Part shown: piece after piece, positions 21,320 through 30,235 of the stretch
How positions within the stretch are numbered: the first letter of the stretch is position 1
How the letters are laid out: every line of letters starts with the position of its first letter
IMG/VR virus record: IMGVR_UViG_3300023184_000268
Span: 1-39,518 of that record
Direction: 5' to 3' (one strand)
DNA from: a virus
Length of the DNA: 39,518 nucleotides
Position numbers and translations under genes: made by a program
The notes under the pieces: generated by a model
The model's database searches: none
What the model was told of the DNA's origin: nothing
What the model saw: only the letters and a program-made list of their open reading frames with translations

Positions 21320-23268
21320 TATTGACCACTCAAAAAATTAAATTGAGCGTTGCCAGTGTCTTGTGGGGCTAAATTGTTGACTACGCCGATATTGCGTACT
21401 TTTTCAGCACTTATATTGGCGTTTTTAAACGGGTCGGCAAACTTTTCCCCCGCTGCTTGTCGAGCCATAGACTTACGCAATGCAGCAGCAGCCATTTTTG
21501 GGTCTAACATTTCCGTAGCAATTTCAATCGCAATTTTTTCGTTTACCCCGCCTTTTAAACGTCGGATAATTTCATTTGCGACTGTGGCAACTCGATTCAT
21601 TAAGTTTGGTACTTGAGCCCCCGGCACAGTATGCAAAAGATCAGGCCCAGCTTTAGAACCTTTGCCCGCTGCGTATTCAGTTTCGGCTATGCGAGATAAA
21701 TCGTTTTTTACGCCGTCTATTACGGCCATTTGCTCTGGCGACAAAATCTTAGCCAAGCTATCGTAACGGGGCAACCCTGTAGTTGCCTTTTGTATAGTGC
21801 TGGGCGCGTTTTCTAGCGCTGTTGCAAAACCAGCGGCACGCAACTTCCCTGTTTCTTCGCCAAGCGCGGGGGTTAATTTACCTTCAAGATATTGCCCCAC
21901 TTGCATTTGGTTAATCGGCTTGCTGCCAGCCGAGTACAGTTCTCGGGCTTGGCCGTATTCGGGCACTTTATTTTCAAACCATTTTAAAAATTCTTTACGC
22001 GTTCCACCAATTGCAATAGCTTCATTTTTACCTATGCCAAACGTAGCGGGGTCTTTTATTAAATCATCAAACGCCAGTTTCATGTAGTGCATACTTGTGC
22101 CGGGGTATTGCGCTACTTCGGCAGGCGTTGTTGTATAACCCATTGGTTTGCCAGAAGCGTCCAATATGGGCGACGGCGTTGTTTGCGCGGGGCGGTTTTC
22201 GCCGATTTGAAATGTTTGTTCTTTTTCGGCGGCAAGTTGTTTGGCCCGCGCCAATACTTTATCCATAGACGGGCGCTTTGTAAGCGCTTCAAATGTAGCG
22301 TCAACGGGCACTATTTCTTTGTCTGCGATTTTATATAGTGGGTCAGATACGCTAGTCCTAGCGGCTTCCGCAGCTTTAATGTCATCAGCAGTTTTACCTA
22401 CGCTACGAATAGCCGCAAGCTGGGCTTCTTTTTGCGCTGCTTCACGACCTAAATATTCAGTAGGTAATTTTTCTGCGGCTTGTTTACCTAATGCGGCAAA
22501 CCGTGTTGACCCCGCCGTTGCCGCTGCTTGCGCGGCGGTAGGCATAGAACCTGGCACAAATTCAACCGGCGCGGCCAATGCGTTTAATATTTCAGGAGCG
22601 CGGCCTTCTGCCGCCGTCATGTACGCTTTAGATTTAGGGTCTAACGCGTTGTATATTTGTTGACCCCCTTTTCCGGTTACTTCAAAACCTAAATTTGCAG
22701 CGCCGACAATTGGCGTCATTGGGTTGATAACTTTGGCCGTAGTTGCTAAAACTTTAGACGCCATTGGCGCAGCCCGAGCCGTTGCGGTCGCGCCGCCAGA
22801 TAGTATGGTGGATAGATCAGCCGCCGCGCCCACGGGGTCTTCAGCAAGCGTGCGCTTTATAGACTCAAAATTACCATATCTATCTTTAAGCATTCCACCC
22901 GCAGCATTTGCAGTGTCTATGGCTCGTTTTTGAGCCGCTGGGTTAACTTCAATTGCGTCGATAGCAGTCTGAACTGCTTTGGGCATAAAATTATAGACAC
23001 TGCCAGCCGCGACATCGGAAATATTTGTGAGCGTTTGTATAGGGTGTGCAAAAATATCTGCAACACCACCTAAAAACGCCATGCCACTTTTAGGTACATT
23101 TTCAAGCGCCGCGCCCGGTAGTTCTGCAAGCGCGTATGATTTGCGAGGCGCAGGAATTTCGTTGGGCACGGTTGCTCCGCCATATTGTTTGGCAAGCGCG
23201 GCGTAGTCTATTGAAGCAGGTGAAGTGGTGACCCCACCGTACTGTTGGGCAAGCGCGGCGTAATCCAT
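21319..23268 (-). CDS. Internal virion/ejection protein, gp16-like
   Basis: A 649-residue, Ala-rich, largely helical protein, third of three consecutive ejection-type genes, as is P22 gp16 (609). It opens with a duplicated motif, DYAALAQQYGG and DYAALAKQYGG (residues 2-12 and 21-31), which I have seen in phage internal proteins. After this come membrane-active-looking Ala/Gly segments (ADLSTILSGGATATARAAP) and long amphipathic helices. Such proteins are packaged in the head and released into the cell envelope to carry DNA across. No lysozyme or peptidase motif is visible. It lies directly upstream of the lysis cassette in the late operon. Confidence 0.75.
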   Translation of the reverse strand: MDYAALAQQYGGVTTSPASIDYAALAKQYGGATVPNEIPAPRKSYALAELPGAALENVPKSGMAFLGGVADIFAHPIQTLTNISDVAAGSVYNFMPKAVQTAIDAIEVNPAAQKRAIDTANAAGGMLKDRYGNFESIKRTLAEDPVGAAADLSTILSGGATATARAAPMASKVLATTAKVINPMTPIVGAANLGFEVTGKGGQQIYNALDPKSKAYMTAAEGRAPEILNALAAPVEFVPGSMPTAAQAAATAGSTRFAALGKQAAEKLPTEYLGREAAQKEAQLAAIRSVGKTADDIKAAEAARTSVSDPLYKIADKEIVPVDATFEALTKRPSMDKVLARAKQLAAEKEQTFQIGENRPAQTTPSPILDASGKPMGYTTTPAEVAQYPGTSMHYMKLAFDDLIKDPATFGIGKNEAIAIGGTRKEFLKWFENKVPEYGQARELYSAGSKPINQMQVGQYLEGKLTPALGEETGKLRAAGFATALENAPSTIQKATTGLPRYDSLAKILSPEQMAVIDGVKNDLSRIAETEYAAGKGSKAGPDLLHTVPGAQVPNLMNRVATVANEIIRRLKGGVNEKIAIEIATEMLDPKMAAAALRKSMARQAAGEKFADPFKNANISAEKVRNIGVVNNLAPQDTGNAQFNFLSGQ

Positions 23269-23270
23269 TT

Positions 23271-24830
23271 TTATAACCCCGCTGCTTTTTTAAACTGTGC
23301 CGCAGCAGCGGCAGTGGGAAAAGTGTGTGTTTGTCCATCGGGAGTAATTACGGTCTGGCCGCTAGGTGCAGCCGATGCAGTGCCAAATCGTTTAGGGACA
23401 ACAACAGGCTCTGTAGAAAGACCCGTACCTTCTGTTGCTGATTTAGGAATTTCTTTAACTCGTTTGTTCCATGTAGCCGCGCTTTTTTCCGCCGCAGAAT
23501 GCGAAAGTTCAGCCAAATATTGTATGGTTTTGGCGTTCATAGTGATACGACCACCTTCAACATCTTGCAAGAATTTTAAGTCTTTATCTGTAAATCCTTG
23601 GCCTGTACCAAGTCCAGAGGATTTAACCGCGCCTAAAGTTTGACGCGCTAATCCAGATAATAGCAATTCAGTATTTGCTATTTTTTCGTTGTTGTCCGCG
23701 CCAGCCAAATTCAAAGCGCGGGCCATGTTAAGTTTCATGTCGGCAGCGGTGCCTGTAAACACATTACCTTGGCTCAAGATTCCTAACACTCGGTTAGCGT
23801 TAGCCGCCAAATCAGGTGCTTTGGATGCGGTGTCTAATAAGCCTACATCTCTTTCGGCTATTTTGGTACCAAAAACTTCACCAAATTTTTTCTCTGTAGA
23901 TTGAGAAACATTAACTTGCGTGCTTGCCGCAGGCGCATGGGTAGTTTCTTTCAAAATCATTGCGTTAAGTTCTCTAACGCGAGGATCATCTGGAGGCGCG
24001 CCGCTGGCTATTAGCGCAGCGCGCGCATCTTGATATTTAGTCAAAATTGCAGGCGCAGCATTTCTAGTTTTATCCGCGTTAAATTGCGCGTAACCTTCTG
24101 TAGTAAGCGGGTAACCTAAAGCCTGCATGGTCGATACGTCAGGAGTGCTTAAATGTTTTATTTTTTCCGCAATTAAAGTCATTCGGTCTTTAACGCCTGG
24201 CAAGTCTGAATACTGAGATAATTTCATGTACTCAGTTTCCAATGCTTTTGCAGCATTTGCTTGCGGCGCTGCCGTAAGTTGATTGACAGGCGCAACAGCA
24301 GGCGGCGTCAATTGGTTCATTACCGGCGCCGGTTTAGTTAAGTTAAGAGGCGGAACATTAGGCTGGTTAAACATAGGTACGTTTTGATCCATACCGTACG
24401 TGCCCGAGCCCAAAGCGCCAGGCGCAGGCCCAGCATTTGGTATCACAGGTGCAGCAGCAGCAGGCGCAACTTCACCATAAATGCCAGCTTTCTTTGCCGC
24501 ATCCAAACGTAGCAAAGATTGCAACCCCGTTACGCCATGTTGCGAAATTTGAGGATTTCTGTTTGTTGACATTATCCGAAACGCTTGCATCAAATCCGGC
24601 GGGCCGCCATTTTTTTCTATGGCGTCTTTCATTTGGCTAACGTAATTTTCATCTTGCTGAATTTGACGTTGCATTTGCTCAATTTGCATTTGCGAGCTTT
24701 GTTGTTGCGTACCGGCGGCTCGTTGCTGGGCTTGCGAAGCCAAAATATTTTGTACTTGGCTTTCGCGCGCCAACGGATCAGCAAGCTGAAGCGGCTGAAC
24801 CCCAAGAGCAATTCGTGTGTCTAAAGGCAT
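23271..24830 (-). CDS. Internal virion/ejection protein, gp20-like
   Basis: A 519-residue protein, close to P22 gp20 (471) and in the same place in the order. Near the N terminus is a Gln-rich coiled coil (QQRAAGTQQQSSQMQIEQMQ, about 34-53). It is followed by a Pro/Ala-rich flexible linker (about 125-190) and a helical C-terminal half (GLLDTASKAPDLAANANRVL, ADMKLNMARALNLAGADN). The product ends with a short DGQTHTFPTAAAAAQFKKAAG motif of the 'TFPS-type' tail often found on phage proteins. It is likely packaged with the genome and ejected; this rests on position, size and composition more than on motifs. Confidence 0.7.
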   Translation of the reverse strand: MPLDTRIALGVQPLQLADPLARESQVQNILASQAQQRAAGTQQQSSQMQIEQMQRQIQQDENYVSQMKDAIEKNGGPPDLMQAFRIMSTNRNPQISQHGVTGLQSLLRLDAAKKAGIYGEVAPAAAAPVIPNAGPAPGALGSGTYGMDQNVPMFNQPNVPPLNLTKPAPVMNQLTPPAVAPVNQLTAAPQANAAKALETEYMKLSQYSDLPGVKDRMTLIAEKIKHLSTPDVSTMQALGYPLTTEGYAQFNADKTRNAAPAILTKYQDARAALIASGAPPDDPRVRELNAMILKETTHAPAASTQVNVSQSTEKKFGEVFGTKIAERDVGLLDTASKAPDLAANANRVLGILSQGNVFTGTAADMKLNMARALNLAGADNNEKIANTELLLSGLARQTLGAVKSSGLGTGQGFTDKDLKFLQDVEGGRITMNAKTIQYLAELSHSAAEKSAATWNKRVKEIPKSATEGTGLSTEPVVVPKRFGTASAAPSGQTVITPDGQTHTFPTAAAAAQFKKAAGL

Positions 24831-24839
24831 GATTGTTCC

Positions 24840-25553
24840 TTACGACCGTAGTCCAATTGATGCGTTATAACCGGCGTATGGCTCACTCATTAAAGAACTA
24901 CCGCCGCCGACGCTGGGGAGCCGCAGTCTATTTAAATAGTCTTGCCCTTGGTTATAGTTTAAGTACGAACTTAAACCGCCGGTAAGTGCATTTGCGCCGC
25001 CTACGTATCCAGACGCACGTGCGTTGGCACCCCCCATGTATGCTTCACCAGCGTTTGTGCCGTATGATTGACCGGCATTGCCTAAAGTAGTAGCCGTAGT
25101 TTGCCCCACACCAGCTAATGATTGCAACGGGTTAAGCATGGCTGCACGTTCAGTCTGATAACGATTAAAAGCGTTTTGGTACTCTTGTGAGCCCATGTCT
25201 TGACCGTATCGAGTAGCGGCCTTTAAAGCGCCGCCGGAGATCAAACCGCCCCTTGCAGCGGCTTGACGATCAAGTGCTTTCTGACCTTCACCTAGACGAA
25301 ATGCGTAGCCTGGGTCTGCTTTATACTGATCCATTCCAAACGGTTTGTAATCAACCGCCGTAGTCAGCTTATTAAGCGCTCCTACTCCAGCCTCTAAAAA
25401 AGGCTGTTGCCGTTGCACATTTTCTTGGTACATTTTGTACTGCAACTCGGCAGCGCGGTCAGCGGCGGCGGCTTGAGTGTCAGCGGCTTTGTTGGCAGCA
25501 TTTGCCCCAAACAAAGAACTGCCAATAATTGCGGCGGGAAGCATCCAAGGCAT
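24840..25553 (-). CDS. DNA transfer/ejection protein, gp7-like
   Basis: The 237-residue protein begins with a hydrophobic segment (MLPAAIIGSSLFGANAANKA) and then a helical region. The conserved QPFLEAGVGALNKL, DPGYAFRLGEGQKALDRQ and GGLISGGALKAATRYGQDMG motifs follow. I recognise these in phage DNA-transfer proteins of the P22 gp7 type (gp7 has 229 residues). It would be an internal head protein delivered first into the envelope. The Gly/Tyr-rich C terminus is low in complexity. It is the first of the three ejection genes. Confidence 0.82.
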   Translation of the reverse strand: MPWMLPAAIIGSSLFGANAANKAADTQAAAADRAAELQYKMYQENVQRQQPFLEAGVGALNKLTTAVDYKPFGMDQYKADPGYAFRLGEGQKALDRQAAARGGLISGGALKAATRYGQDMGSQEYQNAFNRYQTERAAMLNPLQSLAGVGQTTATTLGNAGQSYGTNAGEAYMGGANARASGYVGGANALTGGLSSYLNYNQGQDYLNRLRLPSVGGGSSLMSEPYAGYNASIGLRS

Positions 25554-25554
25554 A

Positions 25555-25899
25555 TCAAACTCCTTCGCTCAAACACTGAGCAATATTACGCGCCTGGTCA
25601 ATATCCCCAGGCACAATTAACAATTCATCAATTTCGTCTTCATCAGTGCAATCAGTGGCGTGTATGCAATACCAAACAACATCTGTAATTGATTTTACGC
25701 CGTGATGTTGCCCCGCCGCTATAGTCAGACAAGCGGGGGCGTTAACAATGGATTTAACGCCGTTTACAATAAGTTCTACAGACCCACTAGCCAAAATAGA
25801 TAGGTGGTCATGTTTGTGCGCGTGCTGCACTAAAATTTGACCCGCAGGAATAAACGCTTCTTTAGCGTACACACCTGAACTAAAATGGTGGTGAATCAT
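25555..25899 (-). CDS. Cupin-domain protein
   Basis: ATG at 25899 overlaps the upstream TGA by one base (TGATG) and is preferred to a TTG one codon earlier; the product has 114 residues. It shows cupin motif 1 as GQILVQHAHKHDHLSILASG (20-39), with His26, His28 and His30/32 as likely metal ligands and no Glu at the usual place. Motif 2 is APACLTIAAGQHHGVKS (54-70). It is a single small beta-barrel. It lies between a structural protein and the gp7-like protein, an unexpected place for an enzyme. A receptor-related or structural use of the barrel is possible. Confidence 0.8.
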   Translation of the reverse strand: MIHHHFSSGVYAKEAFIPAGQILVQHAHKHDHLSILASGSVELIVNGVKSIVNAPACLTIAAGQHHGVKSITDVVWYCIHATDCTDEDEIDELLIVPGDIDQARNIAQCLSEGV

Positions 25900-26234
25900 C
25901 AAGTTACCTCACGCCCAGAAACACGGATGTTGATTGCGCTGGCGGTGCCAGCAATGGTACTGATAAAGTCGCCAACACCAAGCACTTGGCCCACCAGTTC
26001 AGGGAATGTGTAGACCTCAGACGCTTGCAAAGTCTTGGTCTTGGTAATCAAGTTGGTGTTACCGGCAGAACCAGACACGGTGACCAAGTTCACGCTAATC
26101 GTAGCTGCCGTAGCAGTAATGTTAGTCGCGGTAAACTTGTCAATAATGGCCGTGACGCCAGTTGCGGCGTATTGGGTTGTTTGCGAGCTTTCGGCAAACT
26201 TTGCGGCTACAAGGACTTTTACTGATACGGTCAT
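25899..26234 (-). CDS. Probable virion structural protein, 111 aa
   Basis: A beta-rich, Thr/Val/Ala-rich protein starting MTVSVKVLVAAKFAESSQTT, with ATAATISVNLVTVSGSAG and a C-terminal AINIRVSGREVT. The composition is that of a small beta-sandwich virion protein such as a decoration or tail component. No family is recognised. The stop is coupled to the cupin gene by a TGATG overlap, and the gene follows a larger tail protein by three bases. Confidence 0.65.
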   Translation of the reverse strand: MTVSVKVLVAAKFAESSQTTQYAATGVTAIIDKFTATNITATAATISVNLVTVSGSAGNTNLITKTKTLQASEVYTFPELVGQVLGVGDFISTIAGTASAINIRVSGREVT

Positions 26235-26237
26235 GGT

Positions 26238-26933
26238 TTACTCCAAAAGCAGGTTGTTGTTAGCGGCCTGTTGCATAATGACCCAATTGGTGCCGTCAGA
26301 CACCATTGTCGCCCAATTTCCTACAACTGCCAAGAGGATTGCGGTGCCAGCCGCCGTGCTGTCAATTAGCACCACGTTGCTTGATGCAGACACCAAGGTC
26401 TGAGCCTGCAAGTTTTTAAAAGTCAAATAACGGCCAGAATATACAGACGCCGAAGGCAAGGTCACCGTGCAAGTCGAGCCTGACTTGTTATTGATAAGCC
26501 AAGTCTCGTTAGCGGCGACAGTAAAGTCAGCGGTCTTGGTAACTGGCGCACTTGAGAGCGCCGCAATGCTTGCGGTGATTAGGCCAACGTCAACAATCGG
26601 CTGCACTTGCAAAGCCTCAATCTGCTTTTGCATTTCAGCAGTCTGAGACACCAAGGCAGAGCAACAGTCGCCCAATACGTCAGGCGCAGGCAAGGTGACT
26701 ACTGGCGGCAGGGTCTGCAATTCCTGATTGACTGAGCGAAGCGCCGCATCGTAGGACGCAAGCAAAGAGTCAGTATTAGTACCAATATCAGCATTATCAA
26801 CAACAGCAGACGCAATGTTGTTGAGCGACAAGAAAAATAAGTACCAAGCGCGGTCAATCAGATTTGTGCGGGGGTCAATCAACGGCACGCGCGGCGGCGT
26901 GATCGGCGTTGGCGTAGCGTTAGGGCTAGGCAT
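26238..26933 (-). CDS. Tail-associated structural protein, 231 aa
   Basis: The protein starts with a Pro-rich leader and the segment PRVPLIDPRTNLIDRAWYLF, which I have seen at the start of podovirus tail-associated proteins. A helical stretch follows with a double Cys (VLGDCCSALVSQTAEMQKQI). The C-terminal half is beta-rich (FTVAANETWLINNKSGSTCT, then YLTFKNLQAQTLVSASSN) and ends in a GNWATMVSDGTNWVIM motif, the typical 'W...DGTNWV' strand pair found on phage fibre-like proteins. It overlaps the gp10-like gene by eight bases. It could be a tail needle or plug equivalent (P22 gp26 position), but similarity is not visible. Confidence 0.65.
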   Translation of the reverse strand: MPSPNATPTPITPPRVPLIDPRTNLIDRAWYLFFLSLNNIASAVVDNADIGTNTDSLLASYDAALRSVNQELQTLPPVVTLPAPDVLGDCCSALVSQTAEMQKQIEALQVQPIVDVGLITASIAALSSAPVTKTADFTVAANETWLINNKSGSTCTVTLPSASVYSGRYLTFKNLQAQTLVSASSNVVLIDSTAAGTAILLAVVGNWATMVSDGTNWVIMQQAANNNLLLE

Positions 26934-28569
26934 TTGTTGGACTCAAAATGAGTTCAGCGCCCATGATTGTAATTTTTACAGGGTCAGTGCCCGACAGTTC
27001 GTACACACGGTCACGCAGCTTTAAAGTCATGCCCAGCCGACGCCAAAAGGTTCGATGACCATACGCACCAATTTTGCCAACTGGTGACCAATGTTCATTG
27101 CTCCAGGTATGACCGCCGTCATCTGACCAACGCAGCATAACTTCAGGGTCGTAGCCTGGTGAAGCAAGGTAAGCCGTGGTCACTAAGTTGTACCCACTAA
27201 TGTCGGTATCTGATAGTTCGTATTGGCCTAAAGGCTCAAAACCGTCCCCAGCCTCGGTAGTTAAAGTAACACCCGATTGCGTTGCTAAAAACGTTTGTAC
27301 GTATTCAGCTACAAGGTCTAGCCCTGACTCAGTGTCAATATTTTCGCCGCCTTCATACCCAGGGTACAGATTTAGCCCTACGCCTGTTTCGCAGTCCAGT
27401 TGCAAGCTGTGATGCGCCGTGCGCTTCAAATTGTTTTGGCCGGTTGGCAACGCCCGCCATGAGCGCAACCACTTTTGAATGCCGCCATTGTCCGAATAAT
27501 CGTCCAAGTCAAACGCATAGATGTTGCCGTTCTCAAAGTCGCCGACAACAATCTTGTTGTTAAACGCCATTTGGCAGTTGCTGCGGTGACGGGTGAATTC
27601 ACCATTAGCAAAACCTGCACGCTCATGCCAGGCTTGCGTTGCCGCGTCATAAACCCAAGTGGTATTGGCGGTAGGAAAAATCAACACATAAAAACTGTGG
27701 CCGTCTTGTTGGTAGGTGTACGCAATAGCGTCCGTTAAGTCAGCGTACTGTTGAATCTGCCATTCAACAGCATGGGTAGAAATGCGAACGCCCGAATAGC
27801 CATTGGCGCGGTAGACAATACCTTGCCCACGGCGATCACGGCCAAGCCAAAAAATGCCATTGTCCATCTTGGCTATAGAAAAGGGAGCCGCGCAGCCTAA
27901 CTCGTTAAACGCGCCTTGGATGCGTTGCAGGGGGAAGTCTGTCGCGCCAGAGTCGTACCAAACCTCAATGGAGTTTGTGCCAAAAGCCCATACCTCACGA
28001 AAGTTGGACGTTACGGCCAGTAGACCGTCAGGTGAGCCTTCGGTGCTGACAAACTCTAGCGGGTCAATGGATGTGCCGTCCAGCAATTGCGTCACCCACA
28101 TCAATTGGCTGTTTGGCTCGTTGAACACAAAGTAGCCGTCTAGATAACAGACAGTTACAGCGCCGGGGAAGTCAGGGTCAGTGATCTGACCAAAAACGTT
28201 TGTGGTGTTGTTGTAGATGTAACTTGGGCCATTGGCCGCAATGAACAACTGCGTACCGTTGTCGGCCAAGCTAACAGGGCCGGTGCCAGCTACCGTGCCA
28301 AGCAGTGTGGCTGCATACAAAGTGGTAATCTTGTACAACTCGGTGCCCGACACCACAAAGGCCGTGCTGTCGTTAGATGAAAACGCCCACAACCCTCGGA
28401 TCGGGCCGGTGCCTACCGTTGAAAGTAAGCTCAAGCCAGGCGCTCGGTTTAGAAAGCCTGGTTCCTTGCCTGCCTCTGGCACGATCTCGGGAAACAGGTT
28501 CACCATGCGGGCATCCGCAGCATTGACGCTACGTGCTACATAGGTTGAACCAAGGATGGGCGTTTTCAT
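26926..28569 (-). CDS. Packaged-DNA stabilisation/tail hub protein, gp10-like
   Basis: A 547-residue protein of the P22 gp10-like type (gp10 has 472 residues). It shows MVNLFPEIVPEAGKEPGFLN, PGLSLLSTVGTGPIRGLWAF and a VVSGTELYKI signature, followed by repeated beta-propeller-like strands (VYRANGYSGVRISTHAVEWQ, FYVLIFPTANTTWVYD). Such proteins close the portal-gp4 channel and form the tail hub to which spikes attach. It follows a fibre-like gene with a TAATG overlap. Confidence 0.88.
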   Translation of the reverse strand: MKTPILGSTYVARSVNAADARMVNLFPEIVPEAGKEPGFLNRAPGLSLLSTVGTGPIRGLWAFSSNDSTAFVVSGTELYKITTLYAATLLGTVAGTGPVSLADNGTQLFIAANGPSYIYNNTTNVFGQITDPDFPGAVTVCYLDGYFVFNEPNSQLMWVTQLLDGTSIDPLEFVSTEGSPDGLLAVTSNFREVWAFGTNSIEVWYDSGATDFPLQRIQGAFNELGCAAPFSIAKMDNGIFWLGRDRRGQGIVYRANGYSGVRISTHAVEWQIQQYADLTDAIAYTYQQDGHSFYVLIFPTANTTWVYDAATQAWHERAGFANGEFTRHRSNCQMAFNNKIVVGDFENGNIYAFDLDDYSDNGGIQKWLRSWRALPTGQNNLKRTAHHSLQLDCETGVGLNLYPGYEGGENIDTESGLDLVAEYVQTFLATQSGVTLTTEAGDGFEPLGQYELSDTDISGYNLVTTAYLASPGYDPEVMLRWSDDGGHTWSNEHWSPVGKIGAYGHRTFWRRLGMTLKLRDRVYELSGTDPVKITIMGAELILSPTNA

Positions 28570-29294
28570 TAAGCCGCAACTGCTTTGATAACTGCAAAGT
28601 TAAAAACTGGCGTTTCTGTGGTCGTGCCGCCAGTGGTGCGGAAAGTGATGTTGAAACTACCCGCTGCCACCGCAGTGACCATCAAGTCGTACAAGTCAGT
28701 GCCTGACTTTTGATTCAAGATGACAACATCAGTCGCCGCCACAGTGCTGTTGGTTACAGTAAAAGTTGCCGCTACTGTTGTACCCGCTGCGCTAAACATG
28801 GTAATTGCGCCTGCTGTCTTGTTAAGCGTTACGCCCGTGGTGCGGCTAGTTAATTGTGTAACCGCCCCGCCTGCGCCTGTGGCATAGCCTACGCCCGCCG
28901 TGCCGGTTGAAACAATTGTGCCTGTGGCTGTCAGGCTTGTACCCGTAGCAGCGCCAAGAACTGGGGTTACCAAAGTTGGCGTAGTCGCAAATACGGCAGA
29001 CCCTGTACCTGTTTCATCCGTCAAAGCCGTTCGTAAGTTGGCGCTGCTTGGTGTTGCCAAAAATGTAGCTACGCCAGTACCTAAGCCGCTTACACCGGTT
29101 GCAACAGGTAACCCCGTGCAATTGGTCAAAACGCCGCTTGCAGGCGTACCAAGCGCGGGCGCAACCAATGTTGCATTGGTAAACAGCAGTGCGTTGGTGA
29201 CCTGTTTAGTTGTGCCCCCTTGCACAATTGGCAAGACATCACCAACGGCAGCAGCAGTTGCGACGGGAAGAGATGAGATTGCGATAGTTGCCAT
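28569..29294 (-). CDS. Fibre-like structural protein with shared N- and C-terminal domains
   Basis: ATG at 29294 (after CAGGAAA) gives 241 residues and replaces a longer reading that overlaps gp4. The N-terminal segment, IAISSLPVATAAAVGDVLPI followed by VQGGTTKQV, is an attachment motif also seen in the protein at 35736. The centre has the repetitive TLVAPALGTPASG and TPTLVTPVLGAATG units common in phage fibres. The C-terminal ~100 residues (TGVTLNKTAGAITMFSAAGT to AVAAGSFNITFRTTG) are paralogous to the end of the protein at 30236. It is probably a short fibre or decoration on the tail or head. Confidence 0.75.
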   Translation of the reverse strand: MATIAISSLPVATAAAVGDVLPIVQGGTTKQVTNALLFTNATLVAPALGTPASGVLTNCTGLPVATGVSGLGTGVATFLATPSSANLRTALTDETGTGSAVFATTPTLVTPVLGAATGTSLTATGTIVSTGTAGVGYATGAGGAVTQLTSRTTGVTLNKTAGAITMFSAAGTTVAATFTVTNSTVAATDVVILNQKSGTDLYDLMVTAVAAGSFNITFRTTGGTTTETPVFNFAVIKAVAA

Positions 29295-29295
29295 G

Positions 29296-30012
29296 TTAGT
29301 AGTTTCCTGCGTAAATGTTAAAGCGTTGACGAGTCGCCACAATGGCGTAAGGCATAGACATCACATCGTCAGGGTTGTTGATGCGTTTCAGATTGCGCTT
29401 GCTGGTCATAGCAATGCGCTGCACTTGGGGGCTGGGCTCCACGCCAAACTCAGGTGCAATCTCGCAAGCCAAGTTGTAGGTAAAGGCACGCAAGTAACCC
29501 GGCGGGAACAAGATATTGGTCGCCAAGTTGGCAGGCTGGGTTAACTCTTCAACGCTGATAAAGTGCCACTCCAAGTCCCGTGTGGGCTTGGGGTAAATGT
29601 ACATATCCACATCAGGATACGTCATATTGATAAACAGCACTTGCGGGTAAGTAGACGTAACCGTCTTGACAGCAATACCGTCGTACTGCTGCTGGTTAAT
29701 CATTTTTATGCCAAAGCTGACGTTGGTGCCTGGGTCGCGGTAGTAGGTCGCGTCGTCTAGCAAGATGGGCCGGTTGCCTACAAAGTTGCCTGTTGGGCCA
29801 AGGGTACGGTTGATAAAGCCAGCAGGCCAAGTAAACACTTGGTCTTGAGTGCTGAACACCGACAGCCGCTCAGTATTCCAGCTATCAATCATCTGGTTTA
29901 GCGCCATCAAGCTGTCTTGCGACACTGACGCAGAAGTAGTCTCGCCTTCGGCCAGCACGCCAAGCAAACGAAGGGCTCGGTTAATCTGATCGCCAGCGGT
30001 GTATGTCGCCAT
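29296..30012 (-). CDS. Tail accessory factor/head completion protein, gp4-like
   Basis: The 238-residue protein fits the P22 gp4 family in sequence pattern and place: TAGDQINRALRLLGVLAEGE at the start, SLMALNQMIDSWNTERL (34-50), VFTWPAGFINRTLGPTG, and a C-terminal LRAFTYNLACEIAPEFG. Gp4 multimers bind below the portal and prepare it for gp10. P22 gp4 is shorter (166 residues). The gene lies between a conserved 61-residue gene and the fibre-like gene in the late operon. Confidence 0.88.
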   Translation of the reverse strand: MATYTAGDQINRALRLLGVLAEGETTSASVSQDSLMALNQMIDSWNTERLSVFSTQDQVFTWPAGFINRTLGPTGNFVGNRPILLDDATYYRDPGTNVSFGIKMINQQQYDGIAVKTVTSTYPQVLFINMTYPDVDMYIYPKPTRDLEWHFISVEELTQPANLATNILFPPGYLRAFTYNLACEIAPEFGVEPSPQVQRIAMTSKRNLKRINNPDDVMSMPYAIVATRQRFNIYAGNY

Positions 30013-30014
30013 GA

Positions 30015-30200
30015 CTAGGCTCCTTCGGGTTCGGTTCTACGACGGCGCTTTACTTCCAGTGCGTTAACAGGAGCCGCCTCGGTAACTTTGGGCGTATCCT
30101 GAGTATATCGTGTCCAGCCGTTTTGTTCATCGTATTCGGCTTCAAGTTCCATAGTGGCAACTTTGCGGCCATGAACGGGGTGAGCGAGGTATATTTCCAT
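30015..30200 (-). CDS. Small conserved phage protein, 61 aa
   Basis: The product begins MEIYLAHPVHGRKVATMELE and continues YDEQNGWTRYTQDTP, ending with a basic EVKRRRR segment. I have seen this type between capsid and gp4-like genes of P22-like phages, with no assigned role. The stop is two bases before the gp4-like start. The upstream intergenic space carries a stem-loop (30207-30231). Confidence 0.75.
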   Translation of the reverse strand: MEIYLAHPVHGRKVATMELEAEYDEQNGWTRYTQDTPKVTEAAPVNALEVKRRRRTEPEGA

Positions 30201-30206
30201 AAATGA

Positions 30207-30231
30207 AAGGGGAAGTTTTTGGCCTCCCCTT
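30207..30231 (-). terminator. Stem-loop, possible weak terminator
   Basis: On the leftward strand AAGGGGA and TCCCCTT form a 7-bp stem with an 11-base A-rich loop, five bases after the stop of the 146-residue gene. Only TCATTT follows, so termination would be partial at best. It may mark the border between capsid and connector parts of the late transcript. Confidence 0.4.
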
Positions 30232-30235
30232 CCTC

